From Chitinophagaceae bacterium (GTDB lineage Bacteria; Bacteroidota; Bacteroidia; Chitinophagales; Chitinophagaceae), in NCBI GenBank assembly GCA_016721085.1, contig JADKJI010000031.1, forward strand, positions 5,656 to 69,655: a stretch of 64,000 nt of DNA, in the 5' to 3' direction. The position numbers and the translations under genes are program-made. The notes under the pieces were generated by a model. It did not search any database. It worked only from the letters and a program-made list of their open reading frames with translations, and was not told the DNA's origin. This document shows, one piece after another, positions 26,469 through 36,065 of this stretch (position 1 is the stretch's first letter; every line of letters starts with the position of its first letter).

Positions 26469-27878
26469 TTATTTACCTGGTTCTTTAAAATTTTTTGATG
26501 CATCTTCAACTATAACCACTAAATCCTGCTCTTTACCTTTTGTTGTAACTCCTCCTCTGAATGTTCCCAGATTCTGGATAGTTCCAAAGGAAATCGCTTT
26601 CCCTAAAGCGGGATTATATAACCATATCCTGATATTATCTGACTTTATACCATCGGTTGATAATTGAAATTCTTTGGCTACTGGAAAATAAGCCATAAGA
26701 TAAGTACTATCTGCATCCCTGAAAGCAATCGCTTTCTCATCCTTATCCCCTTGTCCTTCCAGAATGATTGAATTATCAGGAATCCTTCCCAATGATGGCC
26801 TTGACTCAATCAATTTTCGAAGAAATCCAACTTGAAATGCACCAGGTCTGTCAATAGCTTCTGTCCAAAACCTGTCTGCATGATTTATCTTTTCCTCTCG
26901 TGCACTATAAAATTGCCAAACAGCGTGGTGACCATAGGTTACACCACAGGCTCCTGCGAATACAGACCGATAGCATTGTTTCCTTACATCATAACTATTG
27001 AAATAACCATTCGCCGAATCCCATTTTGGCCATGGGTTTACAGGATGATCTTCGTAATTAGGCTCTGCATCAAGAGTAGGTTTTGCAGGAACTAATTTTC
27101 TATCTCTTGTTATCCATTCCCAAACAGGAACATCATGGCCTCCGCCATGTCCGCTTTGCATTGTATTTATTGAAAGCCACTGTTCATTATGTATTTGCTG
27201 TGAAGTTGACAATGGGCCACCCCATGTATGATAGGTAAACAGGGCTCTTCCACCTGTGCCTTCTTTTATCCCTTTAGCCATAGCTCTCCAGATTGGACGC
27301 CAATCCATGCTATCTCTCATTGGTGGACGGTCACCCCCCAATATCCAAATGATGTTTGGATATTTAGAATACCGTTTTCCAATAAATAAACCGTAATTGT
27401 AAGCGGTGGTTTCTGTAAATACAACAGGGCCATCACCCCAATTGGGAGTAACCTTATCACCCCAGGTTGGCAACAACCCCATATACATCTTTAATTCAAG
27501 TGCTTTCTCTACTGTCCAGTCCACTAATGAAAAATAATTTTCATTAGGAACTACATTGATATTATCGATAAAGGGGCGATCTCCATACCTGTTTGGTTTC
27601 CTGAGTCCATCGAACTCTGCAAGCACTACAGCATGAATAACATTGAATCCTTTATCGTGCCGATTATTCAGATACTTCAATATCTCTTCCTTGGTAAGTC
27701 GATGAAAAAGTTCCCAACCCGTATCTCCTAACCAAAAAAAGGGCTTTCCATCCTGGTATTGCAGATAATGGCCATTTGAAGATACATGAAGAGGTGCAGG
27801 CATGGGATTATCAAACTGTGCTATTACAGTGTTCAGTTGAAGTAATCCTAGCAGCAATAACAATGCGGCTTTTCCCAT
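26469..27878 (-). CDS. Secreted DUF4038 glycoside hydrolase (GH140-like)
   Basis: ATG 27878 opens directly on the signal peptide (MGKAALLLLLGLLQLNTVIAQ); the longer frame overlaps the deaminase gene. About 470 residues of TIM barrel with the DUF4038 signature: PFFWLGDTGWELFHRLTKEE, GFNVIHAVVLAEFDG, IIWILGGDRPP (barrel strand 4 region, Asp in place of the usual acid/base Glu position), PTLDAEPNYEDHPV with the likely nucleophile Glu, and VFAGACGVTYGHHAVWQFY. A C-terminal beta domain follows. Characterised GH140 members release apiose from rhamnogalacturonan II, but this protein is only assigned to the wider family. Placement between the deaminase and dehydrogenase genes, 13 and 7 bases away, ties a sugar-cleaving step to hydroxyproline catabolism. 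Confidence 0.85.
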   Translation of the reverse strand: MGKAALLLLLGLLQLNTVIAQFDNPMPAPLHVSSNGHYLQYQDGKPFFWLGDTGWELFHRLTKEEILKYLNNRHDKGFNVIHAVVLAEFDGLRKPNRYGDRPFIDNINVVPNENYFSLVDWTVEKALELKMYMGLLPTWGDKVTPNWGDGPVVFTETTAYNYGLFIGKRYSKYPNIIWILGGDRPPMRDSMDWRPIWRAMAKGIKEGTGGRALFTYHTWGGPLSTSQQIHNEQWLSINTMQSGHGGGHDVPVWEWITRDRKLVPAKPTLDAEPNYEDHPVNPWPKWDSANGYFNSYDVRKQCYRSVFAGACGVTYGHHAVWQFYSAREEKINHADRFWTEAIDRPGAFQVGFLRKLIESRPSLGRIPDNSIILEGQGDKDEKAIAFRDADSTYLMAYFPVAKEFQLSTDGIKSDNIRIWLYNPALGKAISFGTIQNLGTFRGGVTTKGKEQDLVVIVEDASKNFKEPGK

Positions 27879-27891
27879 AAAATGATATTCC

Positions 27892-28806
27892 TTACAAGTT
27901 AAGGTAATCGGGCAGAACCGGACGGGAAGCGATGCCAGTGTCAATAACTTCCAGGATACGTTTTCTTTCTTCACCTACAAGGGTCAATCTTGGAGCCCTA
28001 ACAGATTCTGAACCTATTCCTGCCTGCTTTTCAGCGAGCTTAATATATTGAACCAGTTTTGGATGGATATCCAGTTCCAACAGTGGCATAAACCAACGAT
28101 ATATTTTTGCTGCTTCAGCAATCTTTCCAGCTTTCACCAAACGATAAATGGCTACAGTTTCAGCAGGGAATGCACAAACCAGTCCGGCAACCCAACCATC
28201 TGCTCCCAAACATAATTCTTCCATTGCCAGAGTATCAACGCCGCAAAGAATCTTGATTCGATCCCCAAACTTGTTGATAAGCCTGGTAACATTCGTTACG
28301 TCGCGGGTGCTTTCCTTTACTGCACCTATATTCTTGCATTCAACCAGTTCGGCAAACATATCGATAGTTACATCTATCTTATAATCAACCGGGTTATTAT
28401 AGATCATCATTGGCAAATCGGTAGAATCGGCAACCGTTTTGAAATAGGTCACTGTTTCCCTATGATCACTTTTATACCGCATTGGAGGAAGGATCATCAA
28501 TCCCTGTGCTCCCCATTTCTTTGCCAGTTCTGCCTGACGAAGAGCTTCCTTAGTGGAACCTTCGGCAATATTTATTACTACTGGCACTCTGCCTTCACAT
28601 TTCTCAATCGCAAACTTTACCAACTTTTCCTTTTCGTCCGTAGTCAATACACTGGCTTCGCCCAACGTACCACCAAGTATAATACCGTCTACCCCAGCTT
28701 TTATCTGGAATTGAAGGTTATGGTTAAACAGGTCAAGGTCTAATTCATCATTATTGGTGAATTTTGTTGTGAGTGCGGGGAATACCCCTTTCCATTCAAA
28801 TGACAT
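27892..28806 (-). CDS. DHDPS-family lyase, probable 1-pyrroline-4-hydroxy-2-carboxylate deaminase
   Basis: A 304-residue class I aldolase-type TIM barrel with Schiff-base Lys 164 (GAVKESTRDV) and Tyr 136 (MIYNNPVD), plus the GGTLGEASVLTTDE substrate loop at 45-58. The family includes dihydrodipicolinate synthase, N-acetylneuraminate lyase and the deaminase that turns pyrroline-4-hydroxy-2-carboxylate into 2-oxoglutarate semialdehyde. The next-but-one gene encodes the dehydrogenase for that product and the epimerase lies a few genes on, so the deaminase role is favoured over lysine synthesis. First gene of a three-gene operon, divergent from the AraC regulator. Confidence 0.85.
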   Translation of the reverse strand: MSFEWKGVFPALTTKFTNNDELDLDLFNHNLQFQIKAGVDGIILGGTLGEASVLTTDEKEKLVKFAIEKCEGRVPVVINIAEGSTKEALRQAELAKKWGAQGLMILPPMRYKSDHRETVTYFKTVADSTDLPMMIYNNPVDYKIDVTIDMFAELVECKNIGAVKESTRDVTNVTRLINKFGDRIKILCGVDTLAMEELCLGADGWVAGLVCAFPAETVAIYRLVKAGKIAEAAKIYRWFMPLLELDIHPKLVQYIKLAEKQAGIGSESVRAPRLTLVGEERKRILEVIDTGIASRPVLPDYLNL

Positions 28807-28929
28807 ATGCTGATTTTTTTCAAAAATACCCTAAGTTCAAATAGTCTCCTATACGCGGATTGGTGTATTCTATGCATATTTTAACCCATTTTATGTAATT
28901 TTAGCCTTTATGTCATTAATATCGGTATA

Positions 28930-29796
28930 ATGAAAGTAATCCCCTTTACAATACCTGTTCCAAAAGACAAGAGCATTATCATACAGGAAGACCGTCTTCC
29001 TTACTTCTATAATCATCTGCATCGCCATCATGAAATTCAGATCACCTGGATTCAGCAGGGAGAAGGGACTTTATTGGTCGGAGAATCGATGCATCATTTT
29101 CAACCTGGAGATGTTTTTGTCATTGGTGCCAATCAGCCGCATATCTTTAAAAGTGATGCTTCCTACTTTGAAAAAAGGAATAAGAAAATATCGCAATCTG
29201 TTACTATTTTCTTCAATGAAAATGGGGATCTGGAGCCATTATTGAAATTGCCGGAATTAAAACTGATCAGAAAATGGCTCGAGCAATTTCCAGCGGGTTG
29301 TAAACTCCCTCAGGCATCTCAAACAACTATTATAAAACTCATCCAAAGTGTGGGTAGTTCAAAAGGGTCATTACAAATTGCAAGGTTCATAGAATTATTG
29401 CAGGTATTTGCAAGTAATAAAGGGTTATCTGCCTTATCAACCCTTTCACAACCGCTTCAGTTTAATGAATCGGAAGGGGCCAGATTAAATACCATTTACC
29501 AATATACATTAGAACATTTTTCGGAATCTATCAGCCTGAATGAAGTGGCGGCCAAAGCCCATCTTACTGTTCCGGCATTTTGCAGATACTTCAAGAAAAG
29601 AACAAGAAAAACCTATGTTGGTTTCCTAAATGAAATTCGTATCAGCGAAGCATGTAAGTTATTACAGCAGGAACCGGAAAGTATGGTATCCATTGCCTTT
29701 GCCACCGGCTTCTCACATATAAGCAGTTTTAACCGAACCTTTAAGCAGATAATGGGGATTTCTCCAAGGGAATTCAAGAACAGGTCATCAATTTGA
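28930..29796 (+). CDS. AraC-family transcriptional regulator, cupin sensor domain
   Basis: N-terminal cupin of about 110 residues (LHRHHEIQITWIQQGEGTLL, then FQPGDVFVIGANQPHIF), then a linker and a C-terminal double helix-turn-helix at about 185-288 (ISLNEVAAKAHLTVPAFCRYFKKRTRK, SIAFATGFSHISSFNRTFKQ, GISPREFK). It senses a small ligand and activates or represses neighbouring promoters. Divergent from the deaminase-DUF4038-dehydrogenase operon with 123 bases between starts, so it is the natural regulator of hydroxyproline catabolism, with hydroxyproline or a downstream intermediate as the candidate ligand (inference). Confidence 0.92.
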   Translation: MKVIPFTIPVPKDKSIIIQEDRLPYFYNHLHRHHEIQITWIQQGEGTLLVGESMHHFQPGDVFVIGANQPHIFKSDASYFEKRNKKISQSVTIFFNENGDLEPLLKLPELKLIRKWLEQFPAGCKLPQASQTTIIKLIQSVGSSKGSLQIARFIELLQVFASNKGLSALSTLSQPLQFNESEGARLNTIYQYTLEHFSESISLNEVAAKAHLTVPAFCRYFKKRTRKTYVGFLNEIRISEACKLLQQEPESMVSIAFATGFSHISSFNRTFKQIMGISPREFKNRSSI

Positions 29797-29861
29797 AAAA
29801 TGAAACTAGCTTAAATCCCTGCCCTATAGTTACAAATAAAATATTATTGGTAGCTTTAAGA

Positions 29862-32280
29862 ATGCACAAAACACTTTATCATCCTATTTGCTATTTGCAT
29901 TATTTCTAATACTGTAAAGGCACAGCAATCCGGATATGAAACCCTGAATTCATTAGCAGCAAAACTGGTTACTACAGTTGATAATTCAGCTTCGCTATAT
30001 GTGCACCTTGATAAGACTGTTCATTCTGCTGGGGGTACTATTTGGTGTAAAGGATATTTAGTACAGCAATCAAACAGAATTCCAATTACTAGTCCTACAA
30101 CAGTTTATATTGACCTGGTAAATGGTGCTGATAGTATAATAAGTCATCTTATTTTAGAATCAGGTGACTTAAAATTAGAAGCTGCAATACCTATTCCACA
30201 TAAACTAAGCCCCGGCTACTATACAATAAGGGCTTATACAAGTGAAATGGTAAAAAACAATCCTAATGGCATTTTTTACTCTCCGGTTTATATAACAAAT
30301 GCAGCTTCCAGCGCCTCAGTGGAAAGCATCAATTGTTTTCAGGCTAGCACAGGAAAAGCTCCAGTTGAAGAAATCCAGATCATTCCTGAAGGAAACTGGT
30401 TAATAAATGGAATTGACAATAAAGTGGCAGTGCTGTCATTTAATAAACAAGGCCAACCAGTTCCAATTGCAGGTATTGTGAAAGATAACCGGGATAGCAT
30501 AGTGGCCAGTTTTAAAACCGGCGCGAATGGTTCAACCACATTTATTTTACAGCCGGTTAAAACCAGAAAATATAAAGCTATCATAACGAAGGAAGGGGCT
30601 ATTTGGAAAGAAATCAATTTGCCGGATGCACCAATAAATGCTTATCAATTAGCCATTACAAAAGAAGATGCATCGAATATTTATGCCCGAATTGGTTTGA
30701 GTGATTTGTTATATACCAAAACTCCTGTTAGTTATTTGATTGGCATGTCGAAAGGAAGAATCTGCTTCAGTGCCATGGGAAAGGGCATGTATGCAGTAAC
30801 GATTCCAAAAAAGAATTTCCCTGCTGGAATTGCAGAGTTCTTCCTTTTTGATGAAAAGCAGGAACTCGTTAGCAGAAGGAAAATATATACAGGATTAGAA
30901 TCAACCACCGTAAAATTGGAAACTGATAAGAAAGAATATATGGGACGCTCCACTGTGAAATTGTCAGTGACCATTACAGATACTGCCGGAAAAGCGGTAC
31001 CAGCCCTTTTATCAGTTTCAGTTACTGACCAAAAAATGGTTCCTTATTATTTTGCACCTAGTTTCCCGAACTATTCGGAAAAATCAAATGCAACTCTTTT
31101 TTTACAGAACAGGTTTCCATATAAGGATTTAACTGCTACTGAAAAGGAGTCCCTTCTAATAGGTGATAATTCACCCTTGGCATTAAAGCCAGCTCAAAAG
31201 AGTGAATCAGACACAACTATTGATATTCCAGGTATTACAATCAAAGGACATCTTTTGAAATCAGACAATGAACCCGTAGCTAACCAACCTATTTCTTTAA
31301 TGTCGGAGCAACAGCGTAATATTTTATTATTCGACACAACAGACAATACCGGATATTTCGAGTTCAGAAAGGCAAGATTTTACGATAGTACATTGTTCTT
31401 TATTTATTCAGATACAAAAAACCAAAAAGTAGCCGACTGGAAAATATCATTGGAAAATGATAAGAACATATTTCAGGATAATAGCTCATCAGAAAAATAC
31501 TGTGTTACAGACTCTTCAATTCTTCAAAACATTAAATCATATACAAAAAGTAATGCAGATAGTTTTCTAACAGGGAATACAAGGGCTTGGCTTGCTGAAG
31601 TATCCATTAAATCGTCTTCCAAAAAAGGCAAATCAGATAATCCCAAAAATCGTTTTAGCAATATCATCACAAGAGAGCAATTATCAAAACTCAATCTTTC
31701 CAGCATGGCAAACGCTATCAAGATGTTACCAGGCGTTATCATGATTGGTAATCAGCTCACTCTCAGGGGAGGGATGCAGGGAATTGATAATTCTGCTGGA
31801 GCAGATCTTGAACCACTGGTTGTTGTTGATGGAGTTCCAGCAAAAATCAGCAGTGGTGGTGTTACAGATTATCTTAATTCTTTTAATCCTTACAATATCG
31901 ATTATATAGAAGTATTAAAAGGCCCCGAAGCTGCCTTCTATGCATCCAGAAGTGGCAATGGTGTTATTGTTATCAAAACAGGGTTACCTGGGAATTACAG
32001 TTCCAAGCAAAATAACATGAAAGGTTTTTACCCTGCCGGATTTCATTTTGCACCAGAATTTTACCAGCCAAATTATCAAATAGATGCTGTAAGGGAAGCG
32101 CAATTCAGCGACAACCGATCAACCATTTATTGGAATGGTCATTTACAAACTGATGAGAATGGAAAAACGCAGGTTCAATTTTTCACTGCTGATCCAAGAT
32201 CAACATACCTCATTACGCTTACAGGCATCACCTCGAAAGGTGAAATCATTTATAAACAATTAACAATTAACAGGAATTAA
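29862..32280 (+). CDS. Secreted MG2-like protein with TonB plug domain but no beta-barrel, start frameshifted
   Basis: About 805 residues. Downstream of 30001 the order is: an alpha2-macroglobulin-type MG2 beta domain (HLDKTVHSAGGTIWCKGYLV, LSPGYYTIRAYTSEM), further beta domains, a carboxypeptidase-regulatory-like fold near 31220-31400, a TonB plug-like domain at about 31650-31985 (LSKLNLSSMANAIKMLPGV, LVVVDGVPAKISSGG, IEVLKGPEAAFYASRSG) and a terminal beta domain. No outer membrane barrel follows, so it is not a SusC transporter. The frame opens upstream of 30001 to a hydrophobic signal-like stretch (KHFIILFAICIISNTVKAQ) with no in-frame ATG; ATG 29862 is one base out of frame, so one extra base after it probably hides the true start. 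Function unknown. Confidence 0.75.
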
Positions 32281-32288
32281 ACAATATA

Positions 32289-33599
32289 TCAGGGAATAAC
32301 TTCACCTTCTATATCATAGTCGTAAGCCTTTGTGATTTTTACATTTACAAAATCACCGACAATCAGTTTCTTATCTGAGTTGATCACTACTTCATTATCC
32401 ACTTCAACACTATCGAATTCGGTACGACCTAAATATCGTCCGGCTTCTTTCTTATCGACTATAACTTTAAAGGTCTGCCCTACTTTCTCCATATTCTTTT
32501 CCAGAGAAATCTCTTGCTGCACTTCCATAATTTCCTGTGCCCTGGTTTCCTTTTCAGCAGCTGGAACATCATCAATCATATCATATGCGGAAGTACCTTC
32601 TTCATGCGAATACGGGAAGATACCTACCCTGTCAAATCGTTGTTTCTGTAGAAATAGTTTCAATTCTTCCACATCGTCTCTTGTTTCGCCAGGAAAGCCT
32701 GCAATCAAGGTTGTTCTTAAACAGATACCTGGCACTTTTTCCCTGACAGCAACAATGAGTTCTTCCATTTCCTCTCTTGTTATCTGACGTTTCATGGCCT
32801 TCAACATATTGTTAGCAGCATGCTGCAGAGGCATATCGAGATAATTACAGATATTATCTCTTTCACGCATCACATCAAGAATTTCAAGTGGGAATTTATG
32901 CGGGTAGGCATAATGCAAGCGGATCCATTCCAAACCTTTTACATCACTGAGTCTTTGCATCAGGTCGGCCAGCATTCGCTTCTTATACAAATCAAGGCCG
33001 TAATACGTTAGCTCCTGTGCAATCAACATTATTTCCTTCACTCCTCTTTTTACCAGGCCTTCTGCTTCCTTAACAATATCGTCCATGCTCTTACTCACAT
33101 GTGTGCCTCTCATCAATGGAATGGCACAAAAAGCACAGGTGCGGTTACAACCTTCTGCTATCTTCAAATATGCATAATGACTAGGGGTCGCCAAAAGTCT
33201 TTCACCTAATAATTCACTCTTATAATCTGCCTCAAACTGTTTGAGAATCAGGGGGAGTTCCATTGTACCAAACCAGGCATCCACTTCTGGTATCTCTTTT
33301 TCCAAGTCATCACGATATCTATGACTTAAACAACCTGTAACATATACCTTATCCAGTTTACCCTTCTGTTTCAAAGCCACCTGATCGAGGATAGTATTGA
33401 TAGACTCTTCTTTTGCCTTCTCAATAAAGCCACAGGTGTTTACAATAACGATATTATGGTCTTTACGACCACTCTCATGAACTACATCAATATCATTAGC
33501 CAATAATTGCCCGCTCAGCACTTCACTATCCACCATATTCTTGCTGCAACCCAGGGTTATGATATTGACCTTATCCTTAAGTAATGTTCTTGTTTTCAT
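32289..33599 (-). CDS. rimO: Ribosomal protein S12 methylthiotransferase RimO
   Basis: Radical SAM enzyme that methylthiolates an Asp of ribosomal protein S12. ATG 33599 gives 436 residues, normal for the family; the longer frame runs into a repeat. The N-terminal MTTase domain carries Cys 18 (LGCSKN), Cys 56 and Cys 90 for the first cluster, and the radical SAM motif CNRTCAFC at 151-158 binds the second. A C-terminal TRAM domain follows (RYLGRTEFDSVEV). The AYPHKFPLEILDVM and PLQHAANNMLKAMKR segments match RimO rather than MiaB. Divergent from nhaA across a repeat array. Confidence 0.96.
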   Translation of the reverse strand: MKTRTLLKDKVNIITLGCSKNMVDSEVLSGQLLANDIDVVHESGRKDHNIVIVNTCGFIEKAKEESINTILDQVALKQKGKLDKVYVTGCLSHRYRDDLEKEIPEVDAWFGTMELPLILKQFEADYKSELLGERLLATPSHYAYLKIAEGCNRTCAFCAIPLMRGTHVSKSMDDIVKEAEGLVKRGVKEIMLIAQELTYYGLDLYKKRMLADLMQRLSDVKGLEWIRLHYAYPHKFPLEILDVMRERDNICNYLDMPLQHAANNMLKAMKRQITREEMEELIVAVREKVPGICLRTTLIAGFPGETRDDVEELKLFLQKQRFDRVGIFPYSHEEGTSAYDMIDDVPAAEKETRAQEIMEVQQEISLEKNMEKVGQTFKVIVDKKEAGRYLGRTEFDSVEVDNEVVINSDKKLIVGDFVNVKITKAYDYDIEGEVIP

Positions 33600-33654
33600 G
33601 TGGGGCAAAGGTAACCAAAACAGGGGGAAACCCTGAGTGTACGATTTTTTTACC

Positions 33655-34300
33655 GCAGAGACGCGGAGACACAGAGGGTCGCTCCGCGACAAATAAATAC
33701 AGGACCTTGATGGGAAAGGATATTTAGGATGTACAGGATAATGACTTTATAAGCTGAAACGTGTGGCGGCACCTACCTCAGAGTAAAAAAGCCTCATCCT
33801 GTGCATCCTAAATATCTTTTAATATCATGGTCATGTATAAGTCGCGAAGCGACCAATAAATACAGGACCTTGATGGGAAAGGATATTTAGGATGCACAGG
33901 ATAATGATTTTATAAGCTGAAACGTGTGGCGGCACCTACCTCAGAGTAAAAAGCCCCATCCTGTGCATCCTAAATATCTTTAATATCATGGTCGAGCACG
34001 ACCGGGGCCTGCATAAATACAGGACCTTATGGGAGGATGGATGCCAGGATAGTTAAGGGCCCCATCTTTGCATCCTAAATATCCTTTCAATCATGGTCAT
34101 GTATTGGTCGCGAAGCGACCTTCTTATAAATAAATGACCTTAATGGGAATGGATAACAGGGATGCACAGGATTATGATTTATTATGCTAAAGTGAATGGA
34201 GATACCTGGTTCAGCGTAAAAAAGCCCCATCCTGTGCATCCTAAATATCCTTTCAATCATGGTCCTGTATTGGTCGCGCAGCGACACACAGTGGTGAAAT
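33655..34300. repeat. Tandem array of about four imperfect hairpin repeats
   Basis: Four copies of a unit of about 110-170 bp (roughly 33680-33840, 33841-34005, 34013-34117 and 34118-34295). Each has an A/T-rich left arm GGATATTTAGGATGCACAGG, a loop, and the reverse-complement right arm CCTGTGCATCCTAAATATC; in the second copy the arms are at 33878-33903 and 33957-33980. Copies are joined by the palindrome GGTCGCGAAGCGACC or close variants, and the array is introduced by CGCAGAGACGCGGAG. Copy three is shortened. No coding potential. The same core recurs at 42580-43320 and, degraded, at 55610-55880. Confidence 0.85.
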
Positions 34301-34335
34301 GTATTTTAATATCTTTATGAAATAATATTACCAAA

Positions 34336-35517
34336 ATGGCCTCAACTAAACTATCCAAGGTATTCACCAAATTCTTTGAAAGCGAGAAAGCAGGAGGCTT
34401 AATATTACTTGGCGCCACTATCCTATCCATCAGTATTGCATCCAGTTCATGGGGCAGCCAATGGATTTCTATCTGGCATCATCATCTTGATGCATCTTTT
34501 GGTGGAATAAAATTGGATTTGAGTGCGGAACAATGGATTAATGATGGATTGATGGCCATCTTTTTCCTAATGATCGGACTTGAAATTGAACGCGAATTAT
34601 ATGTTGGGGAATTAAAGGAAATAAAGAATGCCTTGCTTCCTATTGCAGCAGCCATTGGAGGTATGTTATTTCCTGCGCTTCTTCATTACATGTTAAATAA
34701 AGGCACTATCTACCAGCAGGGAATGGGAATACCAATGGCTACTGATATTGCATTCGCCCTTGGCATGTTATCATTGGTTGGTAAAAGAGTAGCCCCTTCC
34801 ATAAAAATTTTCCTTACAGCCCTTGCTATTATTGACGATTTAGGTGCTATTCTTGTCATTGCTTTTTTCTATAGTCATGGTTTATCGTTGATGTATTTAG
34901 GTGCAGCATTAGGGATTGCTGTAATACTTATCGTATTGAATAAGTTAAGAGTTATGTCATTATGGGCTTATTTGCTGCCAGGCATCGTTATGTGGTATTG
35001 TATGATGCAGTCTGGTATTCATGCCACCATTTCTGGAGTAATTGTAGCGTTTTGTATTCCATTTACATCTGGAGATGAAAATAGCCCTTCATACAAACTA
35101 CAGCACTTCCTACATAATCCTGTTGCTTTTATCATATTACCATTATTCGCAATGGCAAATACTTGTCTTCCCTTAGTGAGCGGTTGGTATGAAGGATTAA
35201 CTACCAGTAACAGCGTTGGCATCATTGTGGGATTATTCATCGGTAAGCAACTTGGGATTCTATTACTTTGCTGGTGGTTGATTAGAAGAGGTTGGGCTAC
35301 ACTTCCCGAAGGCAGTGATTGGAAACAACTCTGGGGGGCATCAATATTAGCGGGTATCGGATTTACAATGTCGATTTTCATAGCCAACCTGGCTTTTTCA
35401 GAGAAAGAAATAATAGATAATTCAAAGTTCGCCATTTTAGTTGCTTCTTTTATATCATGCGTAATTGGCCTGTTACTACTTCGTTCAGGGAAAGCACTGC
35501 CATTAACGGATAATTAA
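34336..35517 (+). CDS. nhaA: Na+/H+ antiporter NhaA
   Basis: Inner membrane antiporter exchanging sodium for protons, used in salt and pH homeostasis. The 393 residues form about 12 helices. The transport-site acids are present: Asp 137 in ATDIAFALG and the Asp 167-Asp 168 pair in IIDDLGAI, matching the paired Asp of E. coli NhaA. The N-terminal FFESEKAGGLILL opening is also family-typical. The upstream region is the hairpin array. A short outer membrane protein gene follows in the same direction after 69 bases. Confidence 0.96.
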   Translation: MASTKLSKVFTKFFESEKAGGLILLGATILSISIASSSWGSQWISIWHHHLDASFGGIKLDLSAEQWINDGLMAIFFLMIGLEIERELYVGELKEIKNALLPIAAAIGGMLFPALLHYMLNKGTIYQQGMGIPMATDIAFALGMLSLVGKRVAPSIKIFLTALAIIDDLGAILVIAFFYSHGLSLMYLGAALGIAVILIVLNKLRVMSLWAYLLPGIVMWYCMMQSGIHATISGVIVAFCIPFTSGDENSPSYKLQHFLHNPVAFIILPLFAMANTCLPLVSGWYEGLTTSNSVGIIVGLFIGKQLGILLLCWWLIRRGWATLPEGSDWKQLWGASILAGIGFTMSIFIANLAFSEKEIIDNSKFAILVASFISCVIGLLLLRSGKALPLTDN

Positions 35518-35586
35518 TGAAAAACAAGGGGTGAATTCAATTGTGGCATAGTTTTTTCGATTCTGTTTACAGTTAATAAACAGTTT

Positions 35587-36065
35587 ATGAAAAAATTACT
35601 TTTCGCCTCAGTTTTCGTCTTGATTTCGTTTTTCGCTATTGCGCAGCCAACAGGTTCTTCCTACAAATCTGCATTGGGTGTAAAATTTTATCCAGGAGCT
35701 ATTACATTTAAGCATTTCACACAACCCAATAAAGCCTTGGAAGGAATTGCCTATTTCTGGAATTATGGGTTCGTTTAACCGGCTTATATGAAATTCATGG
35801 AGATATCAATGGAGCTCCCGGCCTTAAATGGTATATCGGTCCTGGTGCCCATATCGGCTTCTGGAACGATCAATGGAAAAACAGATATCCTTCACGCGAA
35901 TCAGGAATCGCTATTGGTGTAGATGGTGTATTGGGATTAGATTATAAGATTAAAGGCGCTCCAATCGACCTTAGTATCGACTGGCAACCTTCATTCAATT
36001 TTGTTGGTTATTCGTATTTTGAAAGTGGATGGGGTGGGTTTGCGATCAGATATACCTTGAATTAA
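35587..36065 (+). CDS. Small outer membrane beta-barrel protein, frameshifted
   Basis: A signal peptide (MKKLLFASVFVLISFFAIAQ) is followed by alternating hydrophobic beta strands (ALGVKFYPGAITFKHF, then LKWYIGPGAHIGFWND, ending in Phe-Ala-Ile-Arg-Tyr-Thr-Leu-Asn with the aromatic-rich C-terminus typical of barrels). As read, the frame stops at 35778. One more T in the TT at 35770-35771 restores GFRLTGLYEIHGDINGAPG and carries the frame to TAA 36063-36065, about 159 residues. Function unknown. Confidence 0.75.

Noticed and set aside
8795..27878. Rhamnogalacturonan II degradation locus
   Set aside because: GH127 and GH140-like members occur in such loci, but the many other required glycosidases and lyases are absent while a complete hydroxyproline pathway is present. 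It stays the main alternative for the glycan part.
27892..28806. dapA, dihydrodipicolinate synthase
   Set aside because: Family fold fits, but no lysine-synthesis gene is near and the operon carries the next enzyme of hydroxyproline breakdown.
29862..32280. SusC-type TonB-dependent transporter
   Set aside because: The plug-like domain is followed by only about 100 residues; no beta-barrel is encoded.
33655..34300. CRISPR array
   Set aside because: The unit is about 170 bp, self-complementary and shows no unique spacers or cas genes.
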